Part shown: piece after piece, positions 48,573 to 60,458 of the stretch | How the letters are laid out: every line of letters starts with the position of its first letter | How positions within the stretch are numbered: the first letter of the stretch is position 1 | Origin: Owenia fusiformis | Taxonomy: Eukaryota > Annelida > Polychaeta > Sabellida > Oweniidae | Direction of reading: 5' to 3' | Assembly (NCBI GenBank): GCA_903813345.2 | Contig: CAIIXF020000003.1 | Location: 7,403,815 to 7,467,814, forward strand | DNA: 64,000 bases | Made by a program: the position numbers and the translations under genes | The notes under the pieces: model-generated | Told to the model about the DNA's origin: nothing | What the model saw: only the letters and a program-made list of their open reading frames with translations | The model's database searches: none

Positions 48573-51500
48573 TTAGCCATTCTTGTTCAATGGTTCTACT
48601 TTCAAACAGAATGGAGGCGATTGATAAGTGAAAGCAACGCTGAAGGTCTTCAGGTCAAGCGACGGAATATTATCCTTGTCAACAGGGACGAATCTCAATT
48701 TGTGCATCATATTTGAGACAAATAGAAAAATCCTGTCCATTCCTATTTTCTCGCCTGGGCATGATCTCTTCCCGATTCCAAATGGGAATAATCTGCAATT
48801 CAAAATGAGAGTTGATAATGATATGATACCTTACACATATCTGAAATTATGTTTAAAAATGCAATCATATGAAAGCCATTACAATCCAAAGCGTAATCAT
48901 AACTAAATTGATGAAAATGAACAGAGTTAAATTCATGACTCCAGATTACAGACTTTTGTCATGGAAAAGATCTAATACTTCATCCTCTGATATAATGACA
49001 AAATTAGAAAGAAAACGTATGCATATTTTACAATTAACAATATTTTTACTCACTTTATGATCGATCGCGAAATATCATCATCATATTGATTTTCTAATTC
49101 CAAAATGTCATAAAATGTTAATCCGCAGTTCCCAAGTGCCGATTTCAGATTCAGAATCCTGAGCAAATTATCTAATCTATTAAATTGAGACACTTTGAAA
49201 TTCACCCTTTTTAGGAGTCAAACGTCTGAAATACTAAGAGGAACTTTGTAATCAATTACTTGCAAGAAATTTTATAAAATATTGGACTAAAGTGTCGTGA
49301 TAACCGCGAAAAATTTAGAAACTGACCTAGATTTTGACCTTGACCTTGGACACTCTTATATTGTTTAAACTTATCTTAAAGGTCAAAATGAATATTTCAA
49401 ACTTGACCTTTTTTGATCGGATCTCAATTTCTTACTTTTTGCCTATTTATGGGACGCTATATCTCAGAATCCATAAGAGTCAAGTAAAAAACGGATGGAA
49501 CATATTTAAAAGCTACGTTGAACAAAAATCGAAAAATAATAATTCATAACAAAGATAACTGACAAATTGTAAATTTGACCTAGAGTTTGACCTTTTGCCT
49601 AGATGAAATTTGACTTTCTGAGCAAGACAGTCGCATACATTAAAATATAAATAGAGTTACCCTTGTCGTTTTCTAACTGCTGAGAAAACGGGTCCAGGCA
49701 ATAATAAGAATTTTCGATCTGGGTTGCATATTTTATATAAAAATGATGTATAAAGTATAGTATAAAGTAAGAAAATAAAAACGATTATTTTAGACATTGA
49801 TTAGTATTCTGATAAAAAGCGTGAACGTCTTACCAAATGTACGCCCCTGTATGGTTAGCATTTGATACAAAACTGTAATAAAACTTACGCTTTGACATCT
49901 GCTAGCTTGTAAGCTTTGCCATCGCTGTCCAGAAATCTCTCTGGCTTGAAAGTAAGGGGGTCAGTGAAATAGTGGGGGTCATGATGGGCTGTCCATAGAT
50001 TCATCCATACCTGCAATAATGAATACTCAAAAAACTGGCCATGGTTTCTCGTACACCATGTACACCATGAGTATAAAGCCCGGGGTATAAAGTATCAATA
50101 TGATTATTACACACGTATGGTTGCTACACAAAACGCGGTACATGCAAGTGAGTACCTGTGTATCTTTAGGTATTTTATATTGGCCGAGACTTGTATCACA
50201 TGTGGTCTTATGGGGAAAGCCCAATGGAGCCGGAGACATGAATCGAAAGTTCTCCAATATTACTGCCTCTGTAAACGGCAGTTTTTCACGGTCGGCTAGA
50301 GTTGGAGATTTGTCTGCAGGAATTACAGCTTGTATCTCCGAAATAAGTCTCTCTTGGACATCCGGGTAATTAAGCATAAGCAGGATGAAACAGTCAATGT
50401 GTGCTTTGGTAGTCACCGTACCTGGAAGAGCATTTACATCACAACGATTTCAAAGGACTTCATTAAGTACAGGGTGTTCGAAAAAACGCAACCCAAAGAA
50501 ATCGCTATATCTTGAAAAACGCTGGTTCAATTATGTTCATTTTTTCAGGAAGGAAATAAGAGACTGTGTATGTATTGCTCCTGACCTGTAGATTGTTAGT
50601 TGTAAAACATGATGCCTTGGACACCTGCTCAAAATGAATCTATTTTTCCTAAAATTGGATCATTGACCATTAAACTTTCATAAGAGTTTGTGCCCATTGT
50701 GTGATTTAAGTTAAATAAACAATTCGTCTTGGGTCTTAGGAGAAAATAGTTTTTCCTAATACCTAAAACTCATTGTTTATCCCTATCAGAATTTCACCTG
50801 CTACGATGGTTTCATATAATACACTATTGACATTGTCCATATCTATGAGTCCATCATCATAAGCTGTCAGTAGTGTGCCTAGTACAGTTGATATGCGTTT
50901 GGTATCCTTCAAGTTTGATTCTTCTGACTGGAACACAGATATAAATACATCTCGCAATATTGCGTGTTATGCAGTCGTGATAGCAAACGGTGAGTGGAAG
51001 ATCGCCCTGCTGGTGACCTTATCCAACGAAAATGGAGATTATATTTCACTTCATAGTAAGTTCGGACGGTGACTCTGCATAGCACAACATTAATCAAACG
51101 TTTTAACTTCTATTTACAAAAACGATAAATATAGAAATTACAATAATATTAAGGAGGTTTAACAAAGTGAATGTCCAATTAGTGATGGGTCCAATAACAG
51201 TGTAGATTAAGATCATTGATTAATAATCCAATATCCAAAGACGAGAGAATCTAATAAACAGAAACTCCAAGAAGTAGCAAATCCCACCGAACAGAAAACA
51301 GCCACCTTGAAAATTTTTCTTGAACAGGTATCAACAATGGTGGCTTTTTTAGCTACCCTCTTGGACATTCTGTCTTGAAGAGATCTCCTTTGACTCTAGA
51401 CATCAGCATATAAGATTTTACTTTTATTTGAGTTATCAGGGATTACATATTTTGACAAATGGCGGCCATTTTGATTAATAGTGACAGCCCGCCTCTGTAT

Positions 51501-51899
51501 TCCGAAATGACATTTCCCGAAAAATCCTGCTTTAATTAATCCCTTTTATCATCATCAATTTGCTTGAAATTGTTCATGCCATTAGGTGAAAAGGCGAACA
51601 ATAATGTCTAAGGGTATAGGGAAATATTTTGTTAAATGTTAAAATTAAATGAAATAAAGTCAGAATTTTTTTTCATATTGTACCTTGGATCTAAAACTAT
51701 CAATCCATGACTTAAAGATGTCACTTCCAACTTTGTTCGCTTCCATTAAATCTCTGTAAGACTTTGTGCCAAAGTGACGAAGCCATGGAAAGATATCCAA
51801 CTCCTGACCAAACCCTTGCGCCAAGTGTTGCTGTGCACGATGCATCTTATCTACAGCGACGAAATCATCCTCTATGAAGTCCACATTTTCTCCAAGTAT
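48573..51899 (-). CDS. Cytochrome P450 copy D, exons 2-6 (exon 1 not in window)
   Basis: Exons on the minus strand are 51684-51899, 50798-50927, 50156-50421, 49889-50010 and 48573-48792, with lengths of 216, 130, 266, 122 and 220 nt identical to copy C and all junctions GT-AG. The 317 codons are open. Motifs are I-helix AGTVTT, ENFR (ExxR), FKPERF and haem loop FPFGIGKRSCPG with the Cys ligand; the tail is LNKNG. After ExxR the loop reads APLGFPHKTT, differing from B (APLGVAHKTT) and C (SPLCIAHKTT). No exon 1 occurs between 51900 and 64000, though the exon 2 acceptor is intact. Either intron 1 exceeds 12 kb or the exon was lost, making this a headless copy. Confidence 0.85.
50470..50790. mobile_element. 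Mariner-type terminus in intron 3 of copy D
   Basis: It starts TACAGGGTGTTCGAAAAAAC, a typical mariner end, at nearly the same place in the intron as the Tc1/mariner element of copy B (5264). No matching right terminus or transposase was found. Confidence 0.45.
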
Positions 51900-52119
51900 C
51901 TGTCATTTACAATAAAAATACTGAAAGTTTGTTAAAGAACTGGGTTAAATTCGGCTTGGACTATTGCATGGTTTCTCTGAACTATAAGAAAAATCCATTC
52001 TCATATGAATATTTTAATTTTCGAATTTTGTATTTTTTAAAATATCAATTATCGTAAATTGTCCCATATTCGGTTTTACTTATTGGGGGTAAACTATACG
52101 TTAAGGTTAAAAACGTCTT

Positions 52120-52389
52120 ACCATAATCATACACATACTCTTTTTTATTTATTTTTATTTCTCTATTCAAACATTACAAGTACAATAATTAGAACAATTC
52201 AGATATTTTTCACATCACCTCCATTCATTCAGACATTTGCAACAGTCATACTTTTAAGTTCAGGTACATAATAAAACATATTTTTTTCAAATTGCGCCTC
52301 ATACAAATTCGGATTCACTTCGTCGAACTCTTTTATAAAAATATAGGACTTAATTGCAAGGGTAAGTCTATTTGGTAAGATATTATTCT
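52120..52389 (-). mobile_element. LINE 3' end, minus strand
   Basis: The minus strand reads as a LINE C-terminal tail (AIKSYIFIKEFDE...) with a stop near 52225, followed by a 3' region ending in AAATAAAAATAAATAAAAAA near 52145. The junction with the next LINE fragment is near 52390. Confidence 0.55.
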
Positions 52390-53375
52390 CATTAACTTGC
52401 CTTCCAAAACTGTAAAAAGCAAAAATAGCACGTTATATTACAAAAGCTGGATTAAATCTGGGTTTATGTATGTCAAGGACTTCTTTGACAGGCAGGGTGT
52501 TTTTAAAAAGGAAAAAATTATTATTGAAAATTGAAGCATCGAGCTCAAAACTGGATGGTGGAATGGCTTACATTAAAAAAATGTTTGACTGTATTTACAA
52601 AAGGTTTAGATACCACTTATGGAAATTACATTAATATAAAAGATAGTGAATATGTTCTCTTTAAAGATGGATTTAGGCATATAAATACAGTTAGTACGAA
52701 GATTGTATATAAACATATAATTGAAGAAAATGTAGAACGGGCAATTTCTGAGAATTACTGGTGCAGAAGTTTTAAGTTGGAGCATAGAAATAGTCTCTTT
52801 AAGCGAGTTTATGTAAGGAAGATAAATAATGTGTCTTATAAAATTCTTGCTCAATTTAACTTTAAACTTCTGCATAATAGCATTGCTTGTGGCAAAATGG
52901 TTTCTAATTGGCATGTAGGTGTAAATAGAAATTGTATGAAATGTAGAGAGACGCAAGATGTGAAACATTTGCTATTTGACTGTGAATTAATAAAACCAAT
53001 ATGGGAGAAAATTGAAAAAATACTAAAACTTAATATCAGATGGCAGGACATTGTACTGGGCAATATAAAAATCCATGAAAACAAGGTCTCAATGTTCAGA
53101 GACTTATTATTGACTATTGTTGCTTACACTGTTTATTCAAACTGGATAGCTTTCTCGGAAAAGGCCGGTCTCTTTATAAATCTGAACTTCAAGTCAAAAA
53201 TAGCTTGCAACATTGTATTTTTCGCTAATGTATATGAACATTCAAATTGTAATCATGCTTCATTCTTCGCTAGGCATTTCATACTATTTTTAGATCAATT
53301 TGTTTCATAATTGAACTGTATTATTCATGTATTTGTACATATGTTAAAAGTTAAATTGAATAAAAAAAATAAAAA
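52390..53375 (+). mobile_element. LINE fragment, plus strand, C-terminal ORF2 region
   Basis: The frame begins near 52398 (SWIKSGFMYVKDFFD), shifts near 52520-52600, and continues to a stop at 53308-53310. The part with CMKCRETQDVKHLLFDC matches the CxxC...H...C motif after the RT in L1-like elements. An A-rich tail (AATAAAAAAAATAAAAAAT) follows at 53358-53376. The RT catalytic core is absent. Confidence 0.75.
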
Positions 53376-54260
53376 ATATCATGGGCATTAAAGTCGAAAT
53401 CAACTTTAAATAAACGCTTTAAATTCCCTTTGATTGCTTTCAGAAATATTTGAATCCTTTTGCACTCCCAGAATTTGTGTTTTAACGTATCTCCAGAGGC
53501 ACAATAATTACATTTAGAATCTTTTTTAATGCCTATCTGCACTAAAAAGGCATTTGTAGTACAGATACCATGAAGTATTTTAAATTGAAGTTGTCGCGTT
53601 TTATTCTGTTTCGTACACATATAAGGCATCTTAAAATAATCGGTTCTGTTTAATTCACGATCATGTTTGTCTTTATATAACAGTTCCAAGAACTTGTTTC
53701 CATTTAATACTGTTTGAATTGATTTAACCGTTAAACTAGAAATTGTCACCTGTTTTCCACCAAGTTTCAAATACATGAATTCTTCCTGTATGCTGGGTTC
53801 AAAGGTCGAATTTAAATCCGATTTCAATAAAAGTTTCCAATCATTCGGTATAGTCGATATGATTGAAAAATACTCAAGAAAGTTGATATTAATATTATAC
53901 TTAGTTTTAAACCCATTGTACTGTACAAAATCCCATTTTCGTTAAGAAGGTCATTAATATAAATGGCTCCCTTTTCCATGACATGTTTGTACATCACCTC
54001 CTAATCATTAATTAGGATTGATTTGTTATTCCAAATTATTTCACCTTTAACCTCTGAACTGGTTCTAGGCGGCGACATATTTCTTAATTGTGAATAGTTT
54101 CGAAGCAAATTCATATAAAAGGTAGGAACATTGTGTGCCAGTGTTTTAATATCATAAGTACATTGCAACAAAAAACTCAGTCCTCCAAGACGCTTGAAAT
54201 AAACTTGAGGAATAAGTGTGAGTAATATAAGAAAGGTTAAAATGATGCAATATTAAGGAC
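53376..54260 (-). mobile_element. LINE fragment, minus strand, C-terminal ORF2 region
   Basis: The minus-strand frame 53827 to 53376 has CNYCASGDTLKHKFWECKRI, the same zinc-finger-like module from a different family. Upstream to about 54250 the minus strand continues as ORF2 in broken frames. Its 3' end is cut at the A-rich tail of the plus-strand LINE, so the two converge tail to tail. Confidence 0.7.
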
Positions 54261-54324
54261 AGTTTTAGTAATGAATAAGGTAATGTTGTTGACCCCCCTA
54301 TCACACCAAACTAGTTCTTACCCG

Positions 54325-54986
54325 TTCTATTCTCTCATCACTACCCGTCATTCACTTGGCACCCGTGTTTATTAGTAGCGTTATCCCGCAAGACGGGGTT
54401 GACAAGACACAAATGTTTGTTCGATTATCGAGGACTCATTGTGCGTAAAATGTATGTATACAGATCAAATTAACGTTAATAATCAAGCCTATATAAAGTA
54501 TAATGATATCTCAGTGAATCCTAAAACTATTAATACGTATAAAGTGAATCTGATTGGCACCATTAAAACCTCTACTCTTATTATGAGAGACCGAGGACTC
54601 CTTAAAAGCTTTAAAAAGAAACCATCTTCATCTAAACTGAGGTTTCTTTGGAGATGAAAAGGTATGTCAATCAAAACCACTATCTACATGTATATTATTA
54701 CTGAACAATACTCTTACAAGAGTTGATACATAATGTTTGAAATTTACGAATACAACACTGTAATGTGAATATTAAAACGAAGTGTATGTGTTGACTACAC
54801 GGTGACAAAGCTCAGAATGTCTTTCTATACACTCTACCTTCACCACGAAAACATCCACTCACTCACATAACTCTACATTGAACTGAACTCATCGTTCAGC
54901 CAATAGAAAGCATTTATGTTCTAAAGTCGCTACGCTCCACCGAACATAAATAGGCATTCTATTTTCTCATCACTACCCGTCATTCA
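54325..54986 (+). repeat. Possible split direct repeat: 30-bp repeat around a 188-bp repeat
   Basis: 54325-54354 and 54958-54986 are near-identical (TTCTATT-TCTCATCACTACC...). Between them, 54773-54960 is identical to 59944-60131. The layout resembles the B1-A2-B2 arrangement at the 3' end of Ngaro/PAT-type tyrosine-recombinase retrotransposons; this is inference, as B1 and B2 diverge soon after. Confidence 0.45.
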
Positions 54987-55989
54987 ACATAACACCAACT
55001 TTCAGTTTCAAGGAATGAGAGCACTTGGCACACAGAAAATCTAAAGAACGGGAAAGATATAGAACAATAAATTGATTATGTCAATTTGAATCCACAGATT
55101 CTAGATACCAACACTTTATAGATAAAAGTATCAGTCTTCGGCAGAAATACTTATTCAACAATCCTGTCTTTAAATGTCGGTCAGTATTTGAATTATTTTA
55201 CACTGAACCAATGCTAAAATATAAAGTCATCTCAATGTAAAGCAAAAAGCAGCAAACCCTAAGTTACACATTGCAATGTCTCCAAGAGGTATAAAGTTCA
55301 ATGATCGCTTCGTGTTAGGAAGAATCATAACAAACAATGCTGTAACTGGCTCCGTCTGCGATTGTTTGAATATCAGTTCAAATGTCCCATCGCTGATATA
55401 TTTGACTGATGTTGAATCACAAATGTTATGAAGTCCATATGACGTATATCCATCCTATGTCAGATTTGACAACATATTTGTCACAAGACAATTGTACATT
55501 CTTTCAGTTGTGTTGATCAGCCCTTTAGCACAACGGTGCTTGCAACATCTGTGCCAAAATCCCTTAGTTCGGCATATAAACATCACTTTACTTTAATTAC
55601 TGCTCTACCAGCCTGGAAATATATCCATTAACAAATTTTAAATGTATAATTACAACAATATCTTTAACAATAAATCTATTCGTGAACGATTCACTGATTT
55701 TCCAACAGCTCATCTGCAATTCAGCAATATCTAAAGAAAATTTTTCAATATAAATGGACACCATCCAGATCAAAATACCTGAAAAGTAATTGACCAATGA
55801 AATACATATAGAAATCATCAGGTTGTATATTGCCTATCATGACATGTTTACCTGTGAATTGTAATTATTATGCAGTGGTACATTACACACGTCTAAACTA
55901 TAAACTTGTGTCAGCATATACATCGTAATCTCACATATATAGAAATGTCGTTAGCAATTCTCATTTTGTGCACTATCATATATAACCTG
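54987..55989. other. Non-coding stretch left of the minisatellite
   Basis: AT-rich, no coding sequence, no family recognised. Confidence 0.5.
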
Positions 55990-57915
55990 GTGTATTCACG
56001 TGCATTTCTCAATATGTTTATCTGAATATCTCTGCGAGTTTACCTAAACATCTCAATGTTTACCTGAACATCCCAATGTTTTTGCCTATACATTTCAATG
56101 TGTTTACATACACATCACATTACATCTGTATATCCCGTATGTTTCAAGGATTTTCCAGTTTTCTTGCCCGCGCATTACAGTTTGCTAACCTTCAAACCAC
56201 AGTGTGCTTACCTTCACATCATATTGTGATTAACTGCAACCATGGTGTGCATATCTACACATCAAGATGTGCTTACCTACACATCACTGTGTACTTACCT
56301 GCACATCACGATGTGCTTACCTGCACATCACAGGGTGCTTACCTACACATTACAGTGTGCTTACCTACACACCACTATTTACTTACCTGCACATCACGAT
56401 GTGCTAACCTGTACATCACAGGGTGCTTACCTACACATTACAGTGTGCTTACCTACACATTACAATGTGCTTACCTACACATTACAGTGTGCTTACCTAC
56501 ACATTACAGTGTGCTTACCTGCACATCTCGCTGTGCTTACCTGCACATCACTGATACCCTGCACATCATAACGTGCTTACCTGCTCATCAAAGTATGCTA
56601 CCCTGTACATCACGTTGTGTTACCCTGCATATCACGGTATGCTACCCTGCACATCGCTGTGTGCTACTCTGCACATTACAGTGTGCTTACCTGCACATCA
56701 CAGTGTGTTACCCTGCACATCACGGTGTGCTAGCCTGCACGTTGCGGCGTGCTAATATACACATCACACTGTGTTACCCTGCACATCAGGGTGTGCTAAT
56801 CTGCACATCACAATGTGCTACCCTGCACATCACGGTGTGCCAGCCTGCACGTCACGGCGTGCTAATATACACATCACACTGTGTTACCCTGCACATCACG
56901 GTGTGCTAACCTGCACATCACGGTGTGCTAGCCTGCACGTCACGGCGTGCTCATATACACATCACACTGTGTTACCCTGCACATAACGTTGTGCTAACCT
57001 GCACATCACAGTGTGCTACCCTGCACATCACGGTGTGCTAGCCTTCACGTCACAGCGTGCTTATATACATATCACACTGTACTAACCTGCACATCACAGT
57101 GTGCTACCCTGCACATAACGGTGTGCTAACCTGCATGTCACGGCGTGCTAACCTACACAATAAAATGTGCTACCAATCACATAACTTTGTGCTTACTTAC
57201 ATATCTCAGTTTGTTAACCTTCATATCACAGTGTGTTTACGTACACATCACAGTGGCTTACCTGTACGCGCCATGTTATGCATACATACATGTACACGTC
57301 CCGTTTTAATTTATCTGTACATCACAGTGTGTTTACCTGCATATAATGGTCTGCTTACGTTCAACTATCAGTGTGCTAACCTTCACGTAATGGTATGCCT
57401 GCCTTTATATTACGGTGTGCTAACATTCACATCACGTTGCATGTCACAATAATATGCTTACCTATGCATGCATCACAGTGCGGTCACTTGTAAATCAGTG
57501 TGTACGATCTGCAAATCCCATTGTGCTAGCCTATATATTACAATGTGATTTCATGCACATCCCAGTGAGAGTACCTCTTCATCGCAATTTGATTGTATGA
57601 GCATTACAGTGCTTACATGTAGATCACAATGTGTTATCTTGTACACCACGTTATTCTTACCTGAATATCACTGTTTACCTCCACAGCAAAGTATCTTGAT
57701 ATGCTAACCTGCACCTAGTGATGTGCTTACCTGCATATCATGGCGTGCTTTCTTGCACGTCATTACCTGTCCATTCGAATATGCTAAGCTGTATAAGATG
57801 TTAATGAATGTTCTTACACAACCCAGTGTGCTTGTCTGTATAGCAATTGTGCTAAATGCGCAATACATGCATTTGCTAATATAAGCGTGCACATTATCTT
57901 CAATGTGCTGTATCA
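55990..57915. repeat. Minisatellite, 22-bp unit, with degenerate edges
   Basis: The core (about 56190-57480, close to 60 copies) repeats CACATCACGGTGTGCTAACCTG with TTACC/TACCC variants. The unit has internal dyad character (CACATCAC...GTGTGC). Around 56700-57080 a higher-order repeat of 4-5 units appears, marked by GCCTGCACGT (near 56730, 56839, 56927; a variant near 57039). The edges decay gradually. Long open frames here arise because the unit lacks stop codons. Confidence 0.92.
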
Positions 57916-59328
57916 ACAAACTAATATCTATGTCAAATAAACCATTGCTTTAACTATTTAGCCTGTGCCTGATTATACTGTAACTTTAAAATGAATCTTA
58001 AATCTTAAAGCAAATACATGTTAACTTTTACCACCAAAACGTGTGAATTAAACTAACTACTCTGACTTTACCCGGGTCTTGTTCCACAAAAGGATTGTTT
58101 GAAAACGCCTCTTTTTATGATTTTAAAAGCCTAAAGTCAAAATGTTAAGCTTTTGCAACGCTAAAGTTCTCATTGCATTACGTTTTAAAATTAATGAACA
58201 ACCTTCTTGATGAAAGTAGTGGTTCGAAATCAAGCTTCACTGTCCTGTCATCTAGATCTACAAAAATGCTTTACGATTGTCTACCCTGGAATAAACTCTA
58301 ATTTCAACTCTATATTAACCTATAACATTTTTAAAAATGGGCACATCCAAATGCCTTCGTATTAAGTTTTGATAATCTGTCAACCACAATTCTAGTTTTG
58401 ACGATATTTCAAGTAAGCTTATAAAACTACTTTATACGTGTAATTCTTTCTACATTGAAATATTTTGCTTTCTTTTTCTGAACAATTACTGTGAGAAAAC
58501 TCACCTTTGAAAATAACGCCTGTGCAAGCACTATCAAACATCATCATCACCATCTTGTAAAGTCATTAAATAACTGATTATCTAGCCAAAAAGCGTTTTC
58601 CCAATCAAGCCTCTGTGTTTACGAGTTAGTAAAACATGTCGAGTCTTTGATTAACGTTTTTAACTAACTCCTATACGTTTAAACGTGTTTGATCTTTTCT
58701 GAAACCTGTATTTATTTGAAAATCTAATATGCCATTACTTGTTATCAAGTTGAAATTCTGAACATTGACCACTAAATTTGATCTTTCTACAAATTATTTC
58801 TTTTTACTGCCTGCTTTATATACCCTTTATTTTTTAAACGAATCGGTTCATCTAAAATAGCTAATGTGAAACAAACCTATCAACTTTTGAATATCAATCT
58901 CTCAGTTCTAAAACCGAGGAAAAGAACATAAAATACGAAAAGAACTTGTAAAGGCCTCCCAATTAAGGAAACACTATAATAACATGTTGGTACAAGTACT
59001 TGTACGTACATAGATTGAAATCTACGAAGAAGACCTCTAAACAAATCTTGTAAGCACCGAACTACTGTCAGTAATGTAAATCCCTGAAGAGATATCTAGC
59101 ATTTCAAACAATAACATAAGAAAACGTAATAATTTAATTGGCTACTTAACTTATTCGTGATTGCAGTAGTCGTTGAGCTCATTGCTCCCAAAATGACCTT
59201 GATATGGCCCAGCTTCGCCGCATTGAAACCAGACATCGGTCATCATTGGTAATCATGCTCACCCGGGCACTGCCCGATACTATGTTGTCGTAAAACAAGT
59301 TGCGACCTCTTGAGTCTAGTGGTACATA
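57916..59328. other. Non-coding stretch right of the minisatellite
   Basis: No gene, repeat or RNA was recognised in this AT-rich stretch. Confidence 0.5.
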
Positions 59329-59565
59329 CAGTTGGGGACATAAATAAATGACAGGTGGATTTGCTGAAGTGAGGATTTCCCATGTTAAAAATAAGAGAAT
59401 TTACAAGAGGCCATGAATCAGTGGATGAGATTATACAAAATGTAAAATATACAAATTTTAAGGGATATGTATCTAGACAATATTGGAAATTATGGGCTTT
59501 CAGACAACCATAATTAGGAAATGGTGATCGAAAATCGACCTGTCATTTATTTTTGTCCCCAACTG
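59329..59565. mobile_element. 237-bp Tc1/mariner-type MITE
   Basis: Inverted ends of about 27 bp begin CAGTTGGGGACATAAATAAA and end with the complement. TA flanks both sides (59327-59328 and 59566-59567). Non-coding. Confidence 0.85.
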
Positions 59566-59943
59566 TACTGTAGGACATCCAGAACTTTCTGAAACGTAAA
59601 GGACCTCGAGAAAGCCTTTGTTACCAATTTTGTTATTTTATTTGAAGCTTCTTTTACGCTTTTTTTTATATATAGATGTTGATTGTACTATCTGAGGTGA
59701 TTGGAGTCATATTATTAACAGTTTATAACCAAAAGACATCTAACGTACCTGTTCAAACTAATCAATTTATTTTTTCGTAATATAAAAGTTTTACCTTCTG
59801 TAATATTCTCCTCATATGACTGTGCTATTGTAAGTCAGCTGTTTCAACTATGTAGTAACGAGTAATATGGAGGTTTCTTCAAATGTGTCTTGAACTTTCG
59901 AATTAAATTCGACAAAAGTTGTCTAATCTGTTGGTTTATTGAA

Positions 59944-60131
59944 TAAAACGAAGTGTATGTGTTGACTACACGGTGACAAAGCTCAGAATGTCTTTCTATA
60001 CACTCTACCTTCACCACGAAAACATCCACTCACTCACATAACTCTACATTGAACTGAACTCATCGTTCAGCCAATAGAAAGCATTTATGTTCTAAAGTCG
60101 CTACGCTCCACCGAACATAAATAGGCATTCT
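59944..60131 (+). repeat. 188-bp direct repeat at the left end of the DIRS-like element
   Basis: Identical at all 188 positions to 54773-54960. It lies about 330 bp upstream of the first DIRS ORF, so it is probably the 5' terminal repeat of that element. The homology stops at 60131. Confidence 0.7.
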
Positions 60132-60458
60132 TGCCAGTCCTACGAAAACGTCGTAAAACGGGCTCAATCTGGCTGTGGTCGGGAAATATGTCTAAAATAA
60201 TTATTTTATTATGTAAACTCTTACACTTACCGTAATATGCTACTAATTGCCTTAATCCTACCATATAGCCTTTCTATGGTGAAACTTATACATGTATGTA
60301 TTTCGTGACAACCCTGTCTCCGTCACGAGTCTATGACCTCAATTTTATCCACCATTTTCTTTCGTAAACAGGAAAATTTTTCTATGTGAAAACAAATCGT
60401 TTAATTTAGCTTTAGTATAGTGAATTGAGTAACTTTGATAGTGCGTTGTTGTGCAAAA
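60132..60458 (+). other. Probable 5' leader of the DIRS-like element
   Basis: Between the terminal repeat and the first ATG of ORF1; no other feature. Confidence 0.5.

Noticed and set aside
53351-53375. C-terminal residues FYFFYSI of the minus-strand LINE
   Set aside because: They are read from the A-rich tail of the neighbouring plus-strand LINE.
56076-57452. Long open frames rich in Cys, His and Thr across the minisatellite
   Set aside because: Several frames are open at once and the residues simply follow the 22-bp unit; no start context or family.
58205-58225. tRNA B-box-like GGTTCGAAATC
   Set aside because: No matching A box, acceptor stem or cloverleaf nearby.
54773-60131. A simple LTR retrotransposon bounded by the 188-bp repeats
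   Set aside because: The interior has no gag or pol, only a minisatellite and non-coding DNA, and no target duplication was seen.
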